Shown here: positions 19,564 through 31,712 of the stretch, one piece after another | How positions within the stretch are numbered: position 1 is the first letter of the stretch | How the letters are laid out: each line of letters begins with the position of its first letter | Assembly (NCBI GenBank): GCA_963565915.1 | Contig: OY751486.1 | Coordinates: 2,790,001-2,854,000 of the forward strand | Source: Entoloma clypeatum | Lineage: Eukaryota; Basidiomycota; Agaricomycetes; Agaricales; Entolomataceae | Direction of reading: 5' to 3' | DNA: 64,000 bases | Made by a program: the position numbers and the translations under genes | Notes under the pieces: model-generated | Told to the model about the DNA's origin: nothing | Databases searched by the model: none | What the model saw: only the letters and a program-made list of their open reading frames with translations

Positions 19564-21890
19564 CACCCGTTTCGACGCCACCATTCGCAAGGGGATGGCT
19601 GATGGGACCATCATTGAAGGGTTAAAGGGGATGAAGGGAAAGTTGGTGAGTAACCCCCGGAGCCGTTGTATTGACCCAATTCTAACATATTTCACGAACA
19701 GTTGAAATTGTTCAAGGAAGCGGCGGGGCAACCGGCGGCACCGTTTGCCGGGTTCGCCTGGATAAATCAGTTCGTCATGTCCTGGGCCCACAAGCGCAAA
19801 GAGGACGGGTTTCTGGAAGGTCAACGCCTCGCCCTGGCAACGTTCGACAGCCTGCGGGTACAAGAGGCAATGGCCCCTGTCACTGCACCATGGGCTGGGC
19901 CAAGCAATGTGCCGACAGGAGCCGCGGGTGGACGTCCAACACCACGCCCCCTTACAGCGAAGGGCAAAGAACTGGCGAAGGGAAAGGACACGGTGAAGGG
20001 AAAGGACACGGCGAAGGGAAAGGAAACGGCGAAGGAACAGGAGAGGGAGGGGAATGGCAGGCGATCAAGGGAGACAGGGGAAGCCTGGCGCGGGGGGTCA
20101 GAGGAGATGGAGGTGGACGAGTTGTCGAAGGAGAAGATGGCGACGGCAAAGGAGAAGACAGAAACGGCGAAGGAGATAACGGCGACGACAACAGCGAAAA
20201 CGACGATGGTGAAAACGACGATAGCGAAAACGACGGCGACAACAATAACGAGCTGTCCACACCGGCGAATACAACGACATCCCGTGCGATAGGTGCAAAT
20301 TGAAGGCGCAGCCGTGTGAGAAGGAGAAGTTTGCTGCAGCGTGTTATGCCTGCTACACGCTGAAGGGGAAATGCCTGACTGGTGGCAAGGCGCCTCAGAG
20401 GAAGAAGAAGACCAAGATGGAGGGCCGCAGTGCGTCACAAAAGGCGAAACCGGCGAAGGAGGCACCACGGCAGAAGGCGATGAAGGTGACTGAATATGTG
20501 GAGGTAGAGACAGAGGTGGACGGTGACGATGAGGACGACAAAGATAAGAACGGCGATGTGGTGACTGGCCCAGGAGCAACCACCTCCCGGCGACGACCCA
20601 TTGGTGACGGCAAAGCCAGGGGTGACACTTCGCCGGCAGCACGTTCGACGCTGCCCCCCGCCCTCACAGATGCGTGTGAGTAATTATACTGAATCATTTC
20701 TTGGACATCATCTCACACAGTCTGGCCTGGCAGTGGAGCTATACCTGGTGGACTGGTTCTGCCAGCAGGGAACCATCTCGCAGCGGGCATACCATACACA
20801 GAGTGGTGCCCTGTTCAAGCTCGAAGGGCAGATTAACAAGCTCACGAACCGCTTCAACTGAATCCTGGAGGGGGCAAATGCACAGCTGGCGATGCAGGAG
20901 GAGAATGCGTACTCCCGCCTGTTGTACATGGAGGACACACTAGAGGGGTTGAACATCAGGTTGACGGACATCGAGAACTACCTGGGTTTCGACCACCGTC
21001 CCGCCCACGACAACCGCGAGTACTGGCGACCCTACCTTCCCCCACCACCAGAAGTCAACGTAGAGCGCCTCTGGCCTGGGGACCCCGAGGGGATGGACCC
21101 TGAGCACTACAAGATGGGGGGGTGGCAGCAGGACAAGGGTGCATGGCAAGATTCGCCCCTGCGATGGCCATCGACGATGAGTGACCCGCCGTCATCGACC
21201 CCTCGCGCCTCGCGCCGACCACCCTTCGCCAGATCCTTCGCCGGGTCCCTCGCCGAGCCCTTCGCCGGGTCCTTCGCTGAGCCCTTCGCCGAAGGTTCTG
21301 GGGCCACGCCTGGCCCATCTCGGCGAGTGCCATTCGCCGGTGGTCATTCGCCGGACAACCCCTACGCCGCTTCCTTCGCCGTTCAGCATTCGCCGGTCAG
21401 TCGCTGGGATGACTCTCCCTCGCCGTCGCCCCCAGCTGTCACTGCCACCACCACTACCACCACCACTGCCACTGCCACCGTCACCGCCGCCTCCCACCCC
21501 ATCACACACCCCATCGTCACCCCTCCTGCAGTCTCCCACCCTGTCGTCGCCCCCCCTGCAGTCAACCTTATCACGCCGACACCAACGACATCCCAGGAGA
21601 CGGCGCAAGGCACGGTGCAACTCATCCCCCCCCCACCTGCGAGTCCTATGGCTGTCGTCGCAGAGGAGGAATCTGTGACGGAAGAGGATGTGCCCGACAC
21701 CACCGACACTCATCCGGTGACCCTCGCCGCCTTGCCTGCCGATGCGCTTCGGCGAAGTCCTCGGCTAAGCGACCACTCACGTTTGCCATCTGCATCAGGC
21801 AGTACAGCGTCATCTGAGGGGAAACGTGGACGAAAGCGCAAGGGTGGGGATGACAGCAGCACGACTGGGGGAAAGTGGTCTCGCGCGTGA
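19564..21890 (+). pseudogene. Gene C: cysteine-cluster, coiled-coil protein
   Basis: Multi-exon gene whose 5' end is not clear. Exon 1 ends GMKGKL before an intron (GTGAGT at 19647 to CGAACAG at about 19701). Exon 2 has a conserved MSWAHKRKEDGFLEG segment, Lys/Glu/Asp-rich repeats and a six-cysteine cluster (CDRCKLKAQPC, then CYACYTLKGKC, 20305-20375), resembling but not equal to fungal Zn2Cys6 clusters. Frames change in the repeats near 20285. An intron at about 20685-20730 (GTGAGT...ACACAG) precedes a coiled-coil segment, interrupted by TGA at 20859-20861 where Arg fits. The tail is Pro/Ser/Thr-rich with FAGSFAEPFAE repeats and a basic RGRKRK patch near the end. It might bind DNA; no enzymatic motif is seen. 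Confidence 0.55.
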
Positions 21891-21894
21891 ACAC

Positions 21895-22046
21895 GGCCGG
21901 CGAATTTTTTATTTTTTATTCACATATCCATTCAACTCGCTTTCATTTGTTTTACAATTTTCTTATTGCTTGTCATGTAAGTATTGTATGAAAGGCAATA
22001 CTACTTTTGTCGTTTGGAACGGCGAAGGCCATTTGAGTGATCTGAA
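21895..22046. other. Convergent 3' spacer between genes C and B
   Basis: AT-rich spacer of about 150 bp where gene C (plus) and gene B (minus) end tail to tail. Likely terminators and poly(A) signals; none can be fixed. Confidence 0.35.
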
Positions 22047-24087
22047 TCAGTTATTAGCATGGGGATAATTCAAAATCAGAAACATGAATATCCTACCATT
22101 TGGTGTAATCAATGTTGGATCAATCACTGAGTTGTTTGCTCGTTTCAACATCAAAGCTCGTACGGCAGAGGCTGGGACACTATACTGTGGGTCACCATCC
22201 AGTGGGCCATTGATCGGCGCCGTGACCATCATGCCCTGTAGAACGAGTTCATTCATTTGCATTTGACCTACAGTCACATATCCGTCACTGGCGACACCTT
22301 CGGTAAAATGTTCTTCGGCGACATCACCGGCGAACCTTTCTTCAGCAACATTCCTGACGGCAAATGGATCATCGGCGAAGTTGCCCTCGGCGACAATGGG
22401 GCGAACACGGCGAATGTTGCCGGTGGTTATATGACTGCTCGCTGTCCCCTCACTTCCACTGGGCCATTCTGTATCAGATGCGCGATGACTTCCACTCCCC
22501 TGTGAGACGCTATTGTGATGGCGCTGATCTGGGACAGCAAGCAGGCCATTCCTTGCTGATCGGCTCTGCCTTCGCCGTCCCCTTTGAGCTTCTGCTAGTA
22601 TGGGGTATTGGCTTTCCACCTTGTGTCTGTCCTTGTCGACAATCTTCTTGAAGCGAAATGCCTTGCCTGCACCATGTCAATCCTGCCTTGATTTGACGTG
22701 TTCAAGAAAGGCCTCGATCTCCTTCTTGTGCAGGTTTCGTGGATCCTTGATAGTGAACCCCTGTGGGAGGTATTCAGCTGCCACCAAGAGTCGCGTGTTA
22801 GCTGCCAGAGTCCCAAATGGCACATGGTTAGTATGGCCAGCCGACGCAAGAGCTGTCATACTTCCAATCAGCAGCACTCGATTGAGAACAAACTCGCTTA
22901 CAGTAGTGTTTGGACAAGAACTCGTGTAGTAAGTGCTCGAGCTGACCATTGGTCATTGTTCCAAAAGAGACATCGGGAACGAGGGGAAACCCATTCGGCG
23001 AAAGGGCTATTGCCACCGCAACGGCCAGCTGATCAGTTGCATTCGCCGGAGTCAGTCTGTCATTCGCTGGTGTCAGTCTTCCATTCGCCGGAGTCAGTCT
23101 TCCATTCGCCGGAGTATTCGCCGGAATATTCGCCGGAGCATTCGCCGGAGTCAGTCTTCCAGCATCCGGCACATGTTTGAGGCCCTTAACATACTCCCCA
23201 AAAAAACGGCACATCTCATTCACCACAGTGGCCTTGCTCTCCACAAATGACGGTGCCTTTTTACCCATCAGTCCCGCTGAGTCCTCATGACTTTAGCCAG
23301 TTAGCCAGTTTTGTAAACTGTCGCCGACCGGCGAACATGACGCACCACATTATTCTGTATTTCCCATCCTCTCTCGGGTACCCATAGAATGTCATTGTCA
23401 CTACACCCATCTCACGCCAACACTTTGTGGAGAAATCCTCCACTCTCGGGGTTGCCTTGGACTTTGCTAGTCTGTCATCGTGGTTAGGTGTGTACACTGC
23501 AATCAGCGAAGACTTACCAGCACTGTACCTCAGGAGGATTACCTTGTTCCTGATGCTGGTCCACTAGAATTTGGATTTCCTTCTTACCCTCAGCATCCAT
23601 GGCTTCATAAATATTTTTTGCGGCACTCAACCTCTGTCCAAAATGTGCTCGGAGTGCAAGATTCAGATTCTCCACACCAAGCATCCTCTTCATTTCCTCC
23701 TTTACCTCATTCCCCTTCACCTGCCACACAACCTCCAGTCTACTCACCTTGCGATCATGTTGCCCCCTTGTGGTCACAAATGGTCTCCAGTTGTTCCGGA
23801 GCCACTTTGCAAGTCTCTGTACTATGGTTAATTAATCCTGCAACACACATATAGAGTCCAACTCATACCTCAGTCTGCTCCTTCACTTCCTTTGGTTCTA
23901 TTGGAACATTCCCATTCTGTGTCCAGTAGTTGAGCAGTGGGAGCAAGATTGAAGTTACGATCTCGCGGCGTGCTGCCGAGGATGTTGCAGAGCGGTACTC
24001 ATGCTTGAAATGTTGAAAGGTGGCTCGCTCCTCTGCCGTGTACTGACAGTCGGCTCGAGGCTTCCTTTGTGGCACAAAGTCGGACAT
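22047..24087 (-). pseudogene. Gene B: conserved companion gene of unknown function
   Basis: The start is ATG 24087 (MSDFVPQRKPRADC...). Introns that fit: just below 23863 (GTATGAG...TAGTACAG), near 23515-23475 (GTAAGTC, branch CTAAC, ACAG) and near 22910-22810 (GTAAGC, branch TACTAAC, GGCAG). Exon content in order: an N-terminal helical region with RLAKWLRNNWRPF; VEDFSTKCWREMGV; KAPSFVESKATVVNEMCRFF followed by (R)LTPAN repeats; LPQGFTIKDPRNL with FLEHVKSRQ; a Ser/Arg linker with FAGD-type repeats; and NGPLDGDPQYSVPASA. TGA at 22677-22679 breaks the frame; the splice junction near 23515 would also create TGA. It looks like a recurrent basidiomycete repeat-associated family (from memory). No catalytic motif seen. 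Confidence 0.55.
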
Positions 24088-24273
24088 GGGTGGTGGGACG
24101 TGGAATTATTCAAGAAACATCCTCGATGGAACCCATTGGACATATATTGCTTTAGTGATTTTCATGAACACATGTTTAATACTTTGATCATTGATGATGT
24201 ACAAAAATGATAGAAGACAAGCTTTTGTGGTGACAAGTGAACACACGGAGATCATTGTGGGCATGTGTTCACC

Positions 24274-27200
24274 ATGCGCCGTCGCATTTTTGCCCGTTTG
24301 AACCAATCCTCCCCAACCTTTCAATGCCCGCCCACCAATTCCAATCTACAATCAGATGACGAGGCAGGTCCAAGCACTGAGCCTGTCAGTGTTGCGATCC
24401 CTCCAGATGGCCCTTTTGGTGATGCTGGATGGGAAGGATTGGCGAGTGATGACATGAATCCAAATAGAAACAAGGTACCAGCTAATAAATGATCTCGAGT
24501 ATAATTACTAACAGGCATGGTAAAGCAACACTACTGGATGCAAGAATTTGTCCATCGTGCTGATTCCTTGTTGGCCGCATTACTCTCCCGAGAAGCTTTG
24601 CCGGCTGGTGGATACTGCCAGACATGCACTGGTGAGAAAAGAGCTGTGTGGAGGTGCATAGATTGTACCATAACCCCTTTACTCTGTTGTGGGTGCATGT
24701 GTCATGCTCATCGACATGACCCGTTGCACCGCATCGAGTGTTGGACTGGTAGTTTCTTTCGCCGTGCCGCCTTGTGGGAGGTTGGTACATACATTCTTGT
24801 TCCGCATCATCTGGACACAGACCTCTGCCCATCATTGGAATGGCAAGTCACATTCTTGGAAGAACTTCAGATCCAGCAAGATGAGAAGGAACAGCATTGA
24901 CTCATGGCGACAACCTTCACCGGTGAGAATGCATTCGCCGGTGACACTACATTCGCCAGTGACACTACATTCGCCAGTGACACTACATTTGCCGGTGACA
25001 CTAACTTCGCCGATGACGATGCATTCGCCGGTGACACTACCTTCGCCGGTCCTACTGCCGATGGGGTGGACGATGATGATACTGACTACCCGAGTACCGA
25101 ACTCGGTGAGGATGACGATGAGGACGGCAACTTGATGCCATGCCACGGATATCTCACTGAGAATCCCCTGAAGGTGGCACCCTTTGCCGACAACTCAACG
25201 GCCAGCGATTCAGCTGCCGCCGAGGCACACACTAGTTCCATCCCCACCATACCCCAGCATGACTCATTGCTCAACCACTATGTGCGTGTTGTTCACCCTA
25301 ATGGGATCCATCATCTTGCGCTGGTTACCTGTCAGTGCCAAGGCCAGGAGAGTGTTCACGGCAACCTGATGCACTGTCGCCTGGTGCCAACAACCTTCAT
25401 CCGGTACAGAACTCTGTTCTCTGTCGCTGTTCTGGATGATTTCCGCCTTTCGAACCTCGAGTGCAAGGCCACGGCATACCAATACTTTCAAAAGATTCGT
25501 CAGCTCACATTTCCCATGGCACCTCTGAAGGCACCCAACCTCTATCAAGAACTGCTTCGGCTGTCGCGCATCTGGCGCTGGTTGAAGAAGAAGAAGTGGG
25601 CTGGTCATGGCCACAGAACGGCGGCCGGCAAACAGATGGCACCCGCCGAATTTGGCAACTTCTGTCCAGCATGTCCCCAACCAGGAATCAATCTCCCAGA
25701 ACACTGGAAAGAGGATCCACGACGGTAGGTGCATCATCCCAATATTGTGTTCCTTGGTGAATCAAATGCACAGGTGGGTGTACAATCGGTCTTTTGTCGC
25801 CGACGGCAACTTCAAGGCCGACCATGTTTGGCAAAAAACCTCCGGCGAGGTGTGGCTGGATGAGGGTGCTGGTATGATGTCAAAGCGTGAAGACTATCTC
25901 GGATTCCTGAAAACCGCCATAGAGCGCCTCACAGTATGAAAGTTTCTGCATTGTTATACAGCCCAGAGATGCTGAAAAATTGATTTCTAGAAGGCACCAT
26001 GTGAGAACCAGTTTCGTGCCATTGAGCTCGCTATGCTTGGCTCCAAGGCATGCGACATCACTGGCATCGTCGCCATTGCCTGTGCACGGCATGGGTGTTT
26101 TGTCCCCAACGCGATTGCCAATCTGTTCAAGGGTGAGGGCCAAAAAAATGCTGACTGGGTTCTTCTTATGGGTATCAAGTATGGCAATGTGGATGTGGAA
26201 CAGATCGTCATGATCATCTACGACATCGTCTGTCAATACTTTGTCTACCTTTATGACCGCATTGGTCACCTCCTCCCCCCTGGCCTGGTGCTTGACCGGG
26301 CTATCGGCCTCTTTCATGTACATGGCCACAAGGAAGAATGTTTTTTCTGGTATGCCACGTCCTTCATTCCTGGCGCCGCCGTCACCACCGGTGAAATCCT
26401 CGAGACTCTGTGGTCAAATTTGAACGTCATTACAACAACAGTACAGACGGCTACACTGGCAAATAGGGCCGAAACCATTGATGACCATGCAACAGACTCA
26501 AATCACAAGAAGATGTTGAACATGGGTAAGTATTCCACAATCATCCCTTTCTTGTTTCCCTGACGATTTCTTCACTGATATCCTTTCGCCGACATTCTTT
26601 CACCGATCATCCCTTTCGCCGGTCCTTCCTTTTGCTGATCCTTCCTTTTGCCGGTCCTTCTTTTCACCGGTGACATCCTTTCGCCGACATTGTTTCGCCG
26701 ATCCTCCCTTTCGCCGATCCTTCCTTTCGCCGTCCTTCCTTTCGCCGGTTACCATCCTTTCGCCGGTACATGTTCACCGTTTCGCCGGTCTCAGTACATG
26801 TCTTGTGCCGGCGACACGTCCAGGCGTGATCAATGTCTCATGCCGCGACGGACTACTTTGTTAAGATGACGACGGCAATCACCCATGATCATGTGAACAA
26901 CTGGGAGACAGAAATTAAAGCTGCTGAAGCACGTCGCCTCGCCGATGTCACGGCAATGGATATTCTACGTACTCATACAACCGAGCCCGAGGAGCCTGTC
27001 GATATAATGCCAAGCGAGGTGCACACCCCGGTGGAAGAATGGATAAGAATGGCCCTCAATATCGAGGAGAAACAGTGCGTGTTTTATGTGTCACTCACTC
27101 GTAATCCTTCTGATTTCTGGGCAGGATTGAGTTAGAGGACCGTCTCCGGCATTGGAAAAAGAACCCTCGGCCTGAAGATGCAAAACAGATTGAACACCTT

Positions 27201-28146
27201 CAAGATAATCTCACATCCCAGCTGACTGTGCTCAATACATTGCAACAGCAGGTTGGGGTGCTGGGAACAGTGGCACCAGATACATCAACATCAGATGATC
27301 CGACAGCCTTTGACAATCTTGATGATGATGAGCATGAAGGTGAGAGCGATGACGACGGCGACGTCCCCAGCTGCTATACTGTCACCGGCAACCTCCCACA
27401 TGAACACCGGCCACTTGTCTTGCCTTCCACTGCATCTGGTCGCAATCAAGCTCACTGTGCTGTAGAGGTGGCCGAGCAAACGAGGCAGGCCACACGGCAT
27501 CTCAATGCACTTTGCACCATCATCGCCGACAAATCCTTTCACTACTCCCATGTCATCCGAGTAGCACCCTGGAAAAGTGTCAAAACTCAAGCTCGAGCCG
27601 CGATCATCAAGCTCAATCAGCAGATTTCTTTCCATTCTCGAGTATATACACGATGCAGGGCGGCCCTCGGCCGGCTGCAAGCTTTGCCGGACGTCATGGC
27701 GAAATTTCGGGTTTTAAGCCGAGACGACCTGAAGTGCAGCACGGCTGTTCTGGATCCCAACATCCAGGGTTCAACAACTCTATGCCTGTCCTGGATATGG
27801 CAGATGCAACTGGGTATCAATCCTACGTCGCCGGCGGCCGTGCTAGAATGTTAGTCGCCATGGATCTTCTGATCGCCTTTTAGTCCAACGTGTTCATTGG
27901 TTACATGCATGAGCACGAAGCCACTGCTGGGAGGAGGAAGTCATCCTTGTCCAATATGAGATGGGTTGGACAACCCGATATTTTATCCATCAACGGGACA
28001 TTTGGGACGGCCGGCGACAAGTCGCCGCTTCGCCGGGACTCATGGCACATGCAGCGAGAAAGGCGGCGATGTGGCAGATCCTTGTGACAGACACTGAAGA
28101 TGAATTTGCGGGTACTACAAGGTCATATGTGCGGATAATTGAGTAG
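24274..28146 (+). pseudogene. KDZ transposase, CxC2 type
   Basis: A transposase of the KDZ group (Kyakuja-Dileera-Zisupton). The N-terminal CxC2 cysteine cluster is CQTC...WRCIDC...LCCGCMCHAHR (24615-24715), then HRIECWTGSFF. The KDZ core contains FVADGNFKADHVW, ACARHGCFVPN, a KGEGQ segment, IYDIVCQY, AIGLFHVHGH and FIPGAAVTTGEILETLWSNLN (25800-26430), and a helical C-terminal part (WIWQMQLG, MGWTTRYFIHQRDIW). Introns: 24475-24514, 25725-25773, 25934-25990, 26526 to about 26822, and 27075-27124. TGA at 24898 and 27910 and a phase problem at the first intron and near 27855 make it a probable pseudogene. Between the cluster and the core is a run of FAGDTTFASD repeats (24910-25050). Confidence 0.85.
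26573..26805 (+). repeat. TTCGCCGG repeat array within the KDZ intron
   Basis: About 14 copies of CCTTTCGCCG(G/A)T and variants in 235 bp, almost filling the fourth intron of the KDZ gene. The same motif encodes FAGD repeats in exon 2 of that gene. Confidence 0.8.
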
Positions 28147-28283
28147 TGTTTTCACATTTACACATAACATAAGGAAAAAAAACATGCATGTAACGTGTAA
28201 CGATGTGACACATGGCATAAGCACATTGTTATCTGTCACATTTACCGCCATCTTCTTCTCATCCACAGTCTATTGCAACTACA

Positions 28284-31053
28284 ATGCCCTCTTCCTCCAC
28301 CTCAACTTCATTTATGACTGCTCCTCCTCGTCCCGATCCAAATACAGTAGTTGCATACTGTGAGTCACGCTTCCATGCCGCTTTGCTTGGTATCCAGCGG
28401 GCGCCGGCGAATCAGCATGGGTGGATGAAGGATATACTTGCCTCGGAATTGGTAAGCTGATGTGCCGATTAAATAATCTGTATACTCACATATCATAGGC
28501 CGTGTCGATGCGCTTTGTCGGCCTGGCGGCAAGTGCTGGAGTGCCAATAGACATTCCAATCATCACTCGCACACTGTCGTTCACTGATCTGGGTGGATAT
28601 GGAAACGACGCTCATCCCCATTTTTCTTGGTCAGCCGTGCTTGATGGGAGCTCCCACCCAACGCAAGAATTTGGCATTGTGCCGCACTACCACCTCGACT
28701 GGTGGAACCACCCAGAGCGCCCCCAGCAGATTTTGGATGTCGACACGCTCACCCAGTGTCTCGAAGTCCACCACGTTGTGCTTGGTCACCCGCCGGGCGG
28801 CGAGACTGTCACCGGTCCATTCGCCGGTCCATTCGCCGGTCACTCTCTTGCCGACTATCCATCAATTCCCCCTCCCCATATCTCTCTGAACTCTCAGGCA
28901 GCGGCGGGGTACTGCGCCGTGGCCCTTGACGCCTCTCACCAACTCCAAGCGGTGGCAAACAGGCTTCATGCTCAGGAAACTGTTATGGTTGACAAACCCA
29001 TGCGATGCTTAGGCAGAGAGGCTTAAGTAGCAAAGGCGGATACCAAGGTGATTGCTAGATCTGGGGAATACATGCAATGTATGTACCCTATATATACTAG
29101 AAGGTAGAGTCATCTAGATGACTCTAGAGCGGTTCCGGTCTGACTCCAGAAGCGGACCCGGAGTAGGTATCTATGGTAACTGCTGCGGCGCGAGTCAGAG
29201 TATCTAAGTATAGTCCAATAAGTAACACGATGTCAAGGATGTGTGAGAGTAACCATCTAGGTATGGTAACGATGACCATACTGTAGTGAGTAAGCGGAGG
29301 CCGGGGTCCGAATGATATAAAAGTGAATAGTAAGCATGAAACCAATAGATAAGATGAAACTGGCCATTAATCAGATAAGGCCTCTATGTCTTGTATCTTG
29401 TCTGAGCATCTGAGTGATCAATGCCATGGATAGCGAATCCATAACAGAAACAGCGTCGGCAAATGTGTTGCACTTGGCCATCTGTCGTGCTAGTGGTTTC
29501 AACATGCTCTATGAGCACGCCATGACTCTTGAATCCCTGGAACCTGCAAGGGGACACATTGCAGGACCACCATATCAGCCATCGGCAACCATTGGCAATC
29601 ACGCCGGTTCGCCGGCGGCCACTCCCCAACCCTCATCCTCACGGCCGATGCACAAATCAACCACCACTCAAACGCAACGGAAAGGTAGGCCGAGGAGCAA
29701 GAAAGTCACCCTCCAGGATCTGGCCACCATGATCCAGGAGACTGCAGCGGCTGAACGCGACCGATACCAGCAGCACCCCAGCCTGAAGTGGACCTGGGGC
29801 GTCGATCTCAAAGTTGACGACATCAGGAAGCTGGTGAGAGCAGCAGAAAACCAGTACCAGCTGCCGCATTCTGGATATGATGAGTCCCTAGCCGACGGCG
29901 GTTTTGCATGTAACGACTCTGATGGCCCAGGAGAAGCCCCCTTCTCGGACATGATTGGTTGCCATTCCGCTGCCTCGCCATCTCTCATCACCGACCTCGG
30001 CACCCTCGATATTCCCCACCATTTCAGAGAGTACCCCCTTCGCCGAGCCCACACGGCCACGCCGGCAGACAACCTGCCACATGGGGCAGGTGACAACTCC
30101 GCTGCTGCTTTTCTTCCTGCCCCTTCCCTCACCGCTCTCGATGCCGAGTGTGACTCACCGACTTTCACTCCAATCCCCAGGTCACCCCCAACTCAAACTC
30201 CAGCCACCTCCACATCGCCTGTCGCCAATCACCAGGAGGTCGTCGACATTATCATGGGCGATATCAGTGATGAACAAGCGACCTCTGCAGGCGATATTCC
30301 TCTCCACCTTGTCATGCAGACACTGGAGGATATGAGGACACCGACTTGCCATCCCAACATTCGCCGGCCGACCCTTCGCCGTCCAAACCTTCGCCATCTT
30401 CGCTGTCTTCGCTGTCTTCACTGTCTTCGCTGTCTTCACCGTGCCACCCTTCGCCGAAGCCTGTTGCGCCAATAAGGCGTTCACTGTCCATTGATTCCCC
30501 AGTCACTCCTTCCGCCACAATCTATCATCAGACTCTGGACGTTGTCATGAACGTCCTAGAGGAGGAGGTGAGTGACATAGAGGATGACCAGAGCGGGCCC
30601 CCACCATCAACACTATTTGACAATGCACTGGCGGCTCTTGAGGATTCCGATGAAGCCGACGACGAGGCTGATGGCAGCAACGAAACTGACGGCACCCATA
30701 ACGGCGACAGTGACGGCGACAATCACGGCGACAATCACGGCGACGGTGAACCTGATGGCGAACCTGACGGCGAAACTGACGGCGAAACTGACAACGACAG
30801 CGACAGCAGTGGATCCGTCACCAATGCACCTACTGCCGCCAACGTCGCCAGCGCACTTGAAGGTGTCGACTCCGATGTCTCTGATAGTGAGCCAACTGGA
30901 CCCCCCCCTCTCATTCGTTCGCCGGGGCTCTTTGCCCATGCCCCTGGGGCTCAATTCCAACACCGCCCTTGGACCGCTGAAGATTTAGCTGATGTGTGTG
31001 TCCCTGGCAGTTTGAGTGATACTGGGTCATCGGAGAGCGAGGGTGCAGATTGA
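28284..31053 (+). pseudogene. Gene A, companion gene split by a solo LTR
   Basis: The start is ATG 28284. Exon 1 (56 codons) ends at 28451; intron 28452-28498 (GTAAGC...CATAG). Exon 2 runs to 28980, is broken by the LTR, and resumes in phase at 29452. Content: RFVGLAASAGVPIDIP, HYHLDWWNHPE, VALDASHQLQAVANRLHAQE, then GFNMLYEHAMTLES, a Pro/Ser linker, a basic patch RKGRPRSKK, and VTLQDLATMIQETAAAERDR. Near 30335 a frameshift leads into a Ser/Pro-rich and very acidic tail (GDNHGDGEPDGE repeats) ending at TGA 31051-31053. It lies 137 bp downstream of the KDZ gene on the same strand. A' at 8341-9428 is its paralogue. Function unknown; the basic patch and acidic tail suggest a nuclear protein. Confidence 0.6.
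28981..29446 (-). mobile_element. Solo LTR (second Ty3 subfamily) in gene A
   Basis: 466 bp, TGTTATGGTTGACAAAC ... ATCCATAACA, inverted, with the target duplication GAAAC on both sides (28976-28980, 29447-29451). It shares with the 11.2-kb family the start TGTTATG, the complement of the self-priming site (GTGATTGCTAGATCT) and a TATATA box at the matching distance, but is otherwise diverged. It is therefore a related subfamily. Confidence 0.88.
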
Positions 31054-31712
31054 GACCCTGGATTGAAAAACCCTCCAGTTTACAAATAAAATCTTGTTTG
31101 TCAATCTTGAGTGCACTTTGTAGAAAATGCTCAACACCCTCGGTAGCATATGAAACTCCACAGAGAGGAAGGTCAGTAGATCCATGTGTGGCAAAGAAGA
31201 GTGTCCCAGCTCCTGTGCATTCCCCCAAATTATTAAGCTGTGGATGAAATAAATTGAGTCATCAGCAGGGGAAGGGGATGTGAAATATAAGTATACCTCA
31301 TTCTCAATAGCCTTGAAAGTGTGGGTACAGTCATTGATTCTGGCCTTCGCAGATAGTCAAAAGCCTGTCTCTTTTGTCATCTTGTGGTCATCAAACTCCT
31401 TGAGTATCTTGGCTTTTTCATCTGTTGTCAGAGCATCATATTTGATGGTGTAATTTTTGGTGACATAGGGAAGATATTATTTACCGTGCGATGGAGGTGC
31501 ATCGGTCAGGAATTTAATGGTGAATATTTATTGGAGAAAAATCACAACTCACTCTTGTCAGTTTTATGCTGTTGACCTTTTTTCCAGAAAAAGGCATTCC
31601 AGAGACTGCTTTTCTTGCGTTTTGTACGAAGCAGCTGACACCCCATGTATAGTTGATTATATACATGATGTACACTCTTGTGCTGGGTTGTTGCAAGTGT
31701 TTCGGCTGTTGT
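31050..31712 (-). pseudogene. Gene D, 3' part (split by copia)
   Basis: Minus-strand gene continuing from 35235-35420 across the copia insertion. In order on the minus strand: an in-phase continuation TTTAETLATTQHKS, a basic segment with WNAFFWKKG, YDALTTDEKAKILKEFDDHK, MTKETGF followed by TGA (31357-31359) where Arg fits, ARINDCTHTFKAIENE, a probable intron near 31290-31240, then GAGTLFFATHGSTDL and EGVEHFLQSAL...CKLEGFSIQG. This resembles a conserved family I associate with basidiomycete repeats, with a WNAF block like an HMG-type helix; that assignment is from memory and tentative. It converges with gene A at 31053. Confidence 0.5.

Noticed and set aside
20300..20375. Standard Zn2Cys6 transcription factor in gene C
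   Set aside because: Six cysteines are present but the spacing (CX2CX6CX8CX2CX6C) and the lack of the usual basic loop and fungal transcription-factor domain do not justify that name.
19430..26805. Possible CRISPR-like or regulatory repeat array (regular TTCGCCGG spacing)
   Set aside because: Eukaryotic context, degenerate units, no unique spacers of constant length, and part of it is coding.
18567..31053. Starship-type giant element
   Set aside because: No DUF3435 tyrosine recombinase or other captain gene is visible; the only transposase in the block is KDZ.
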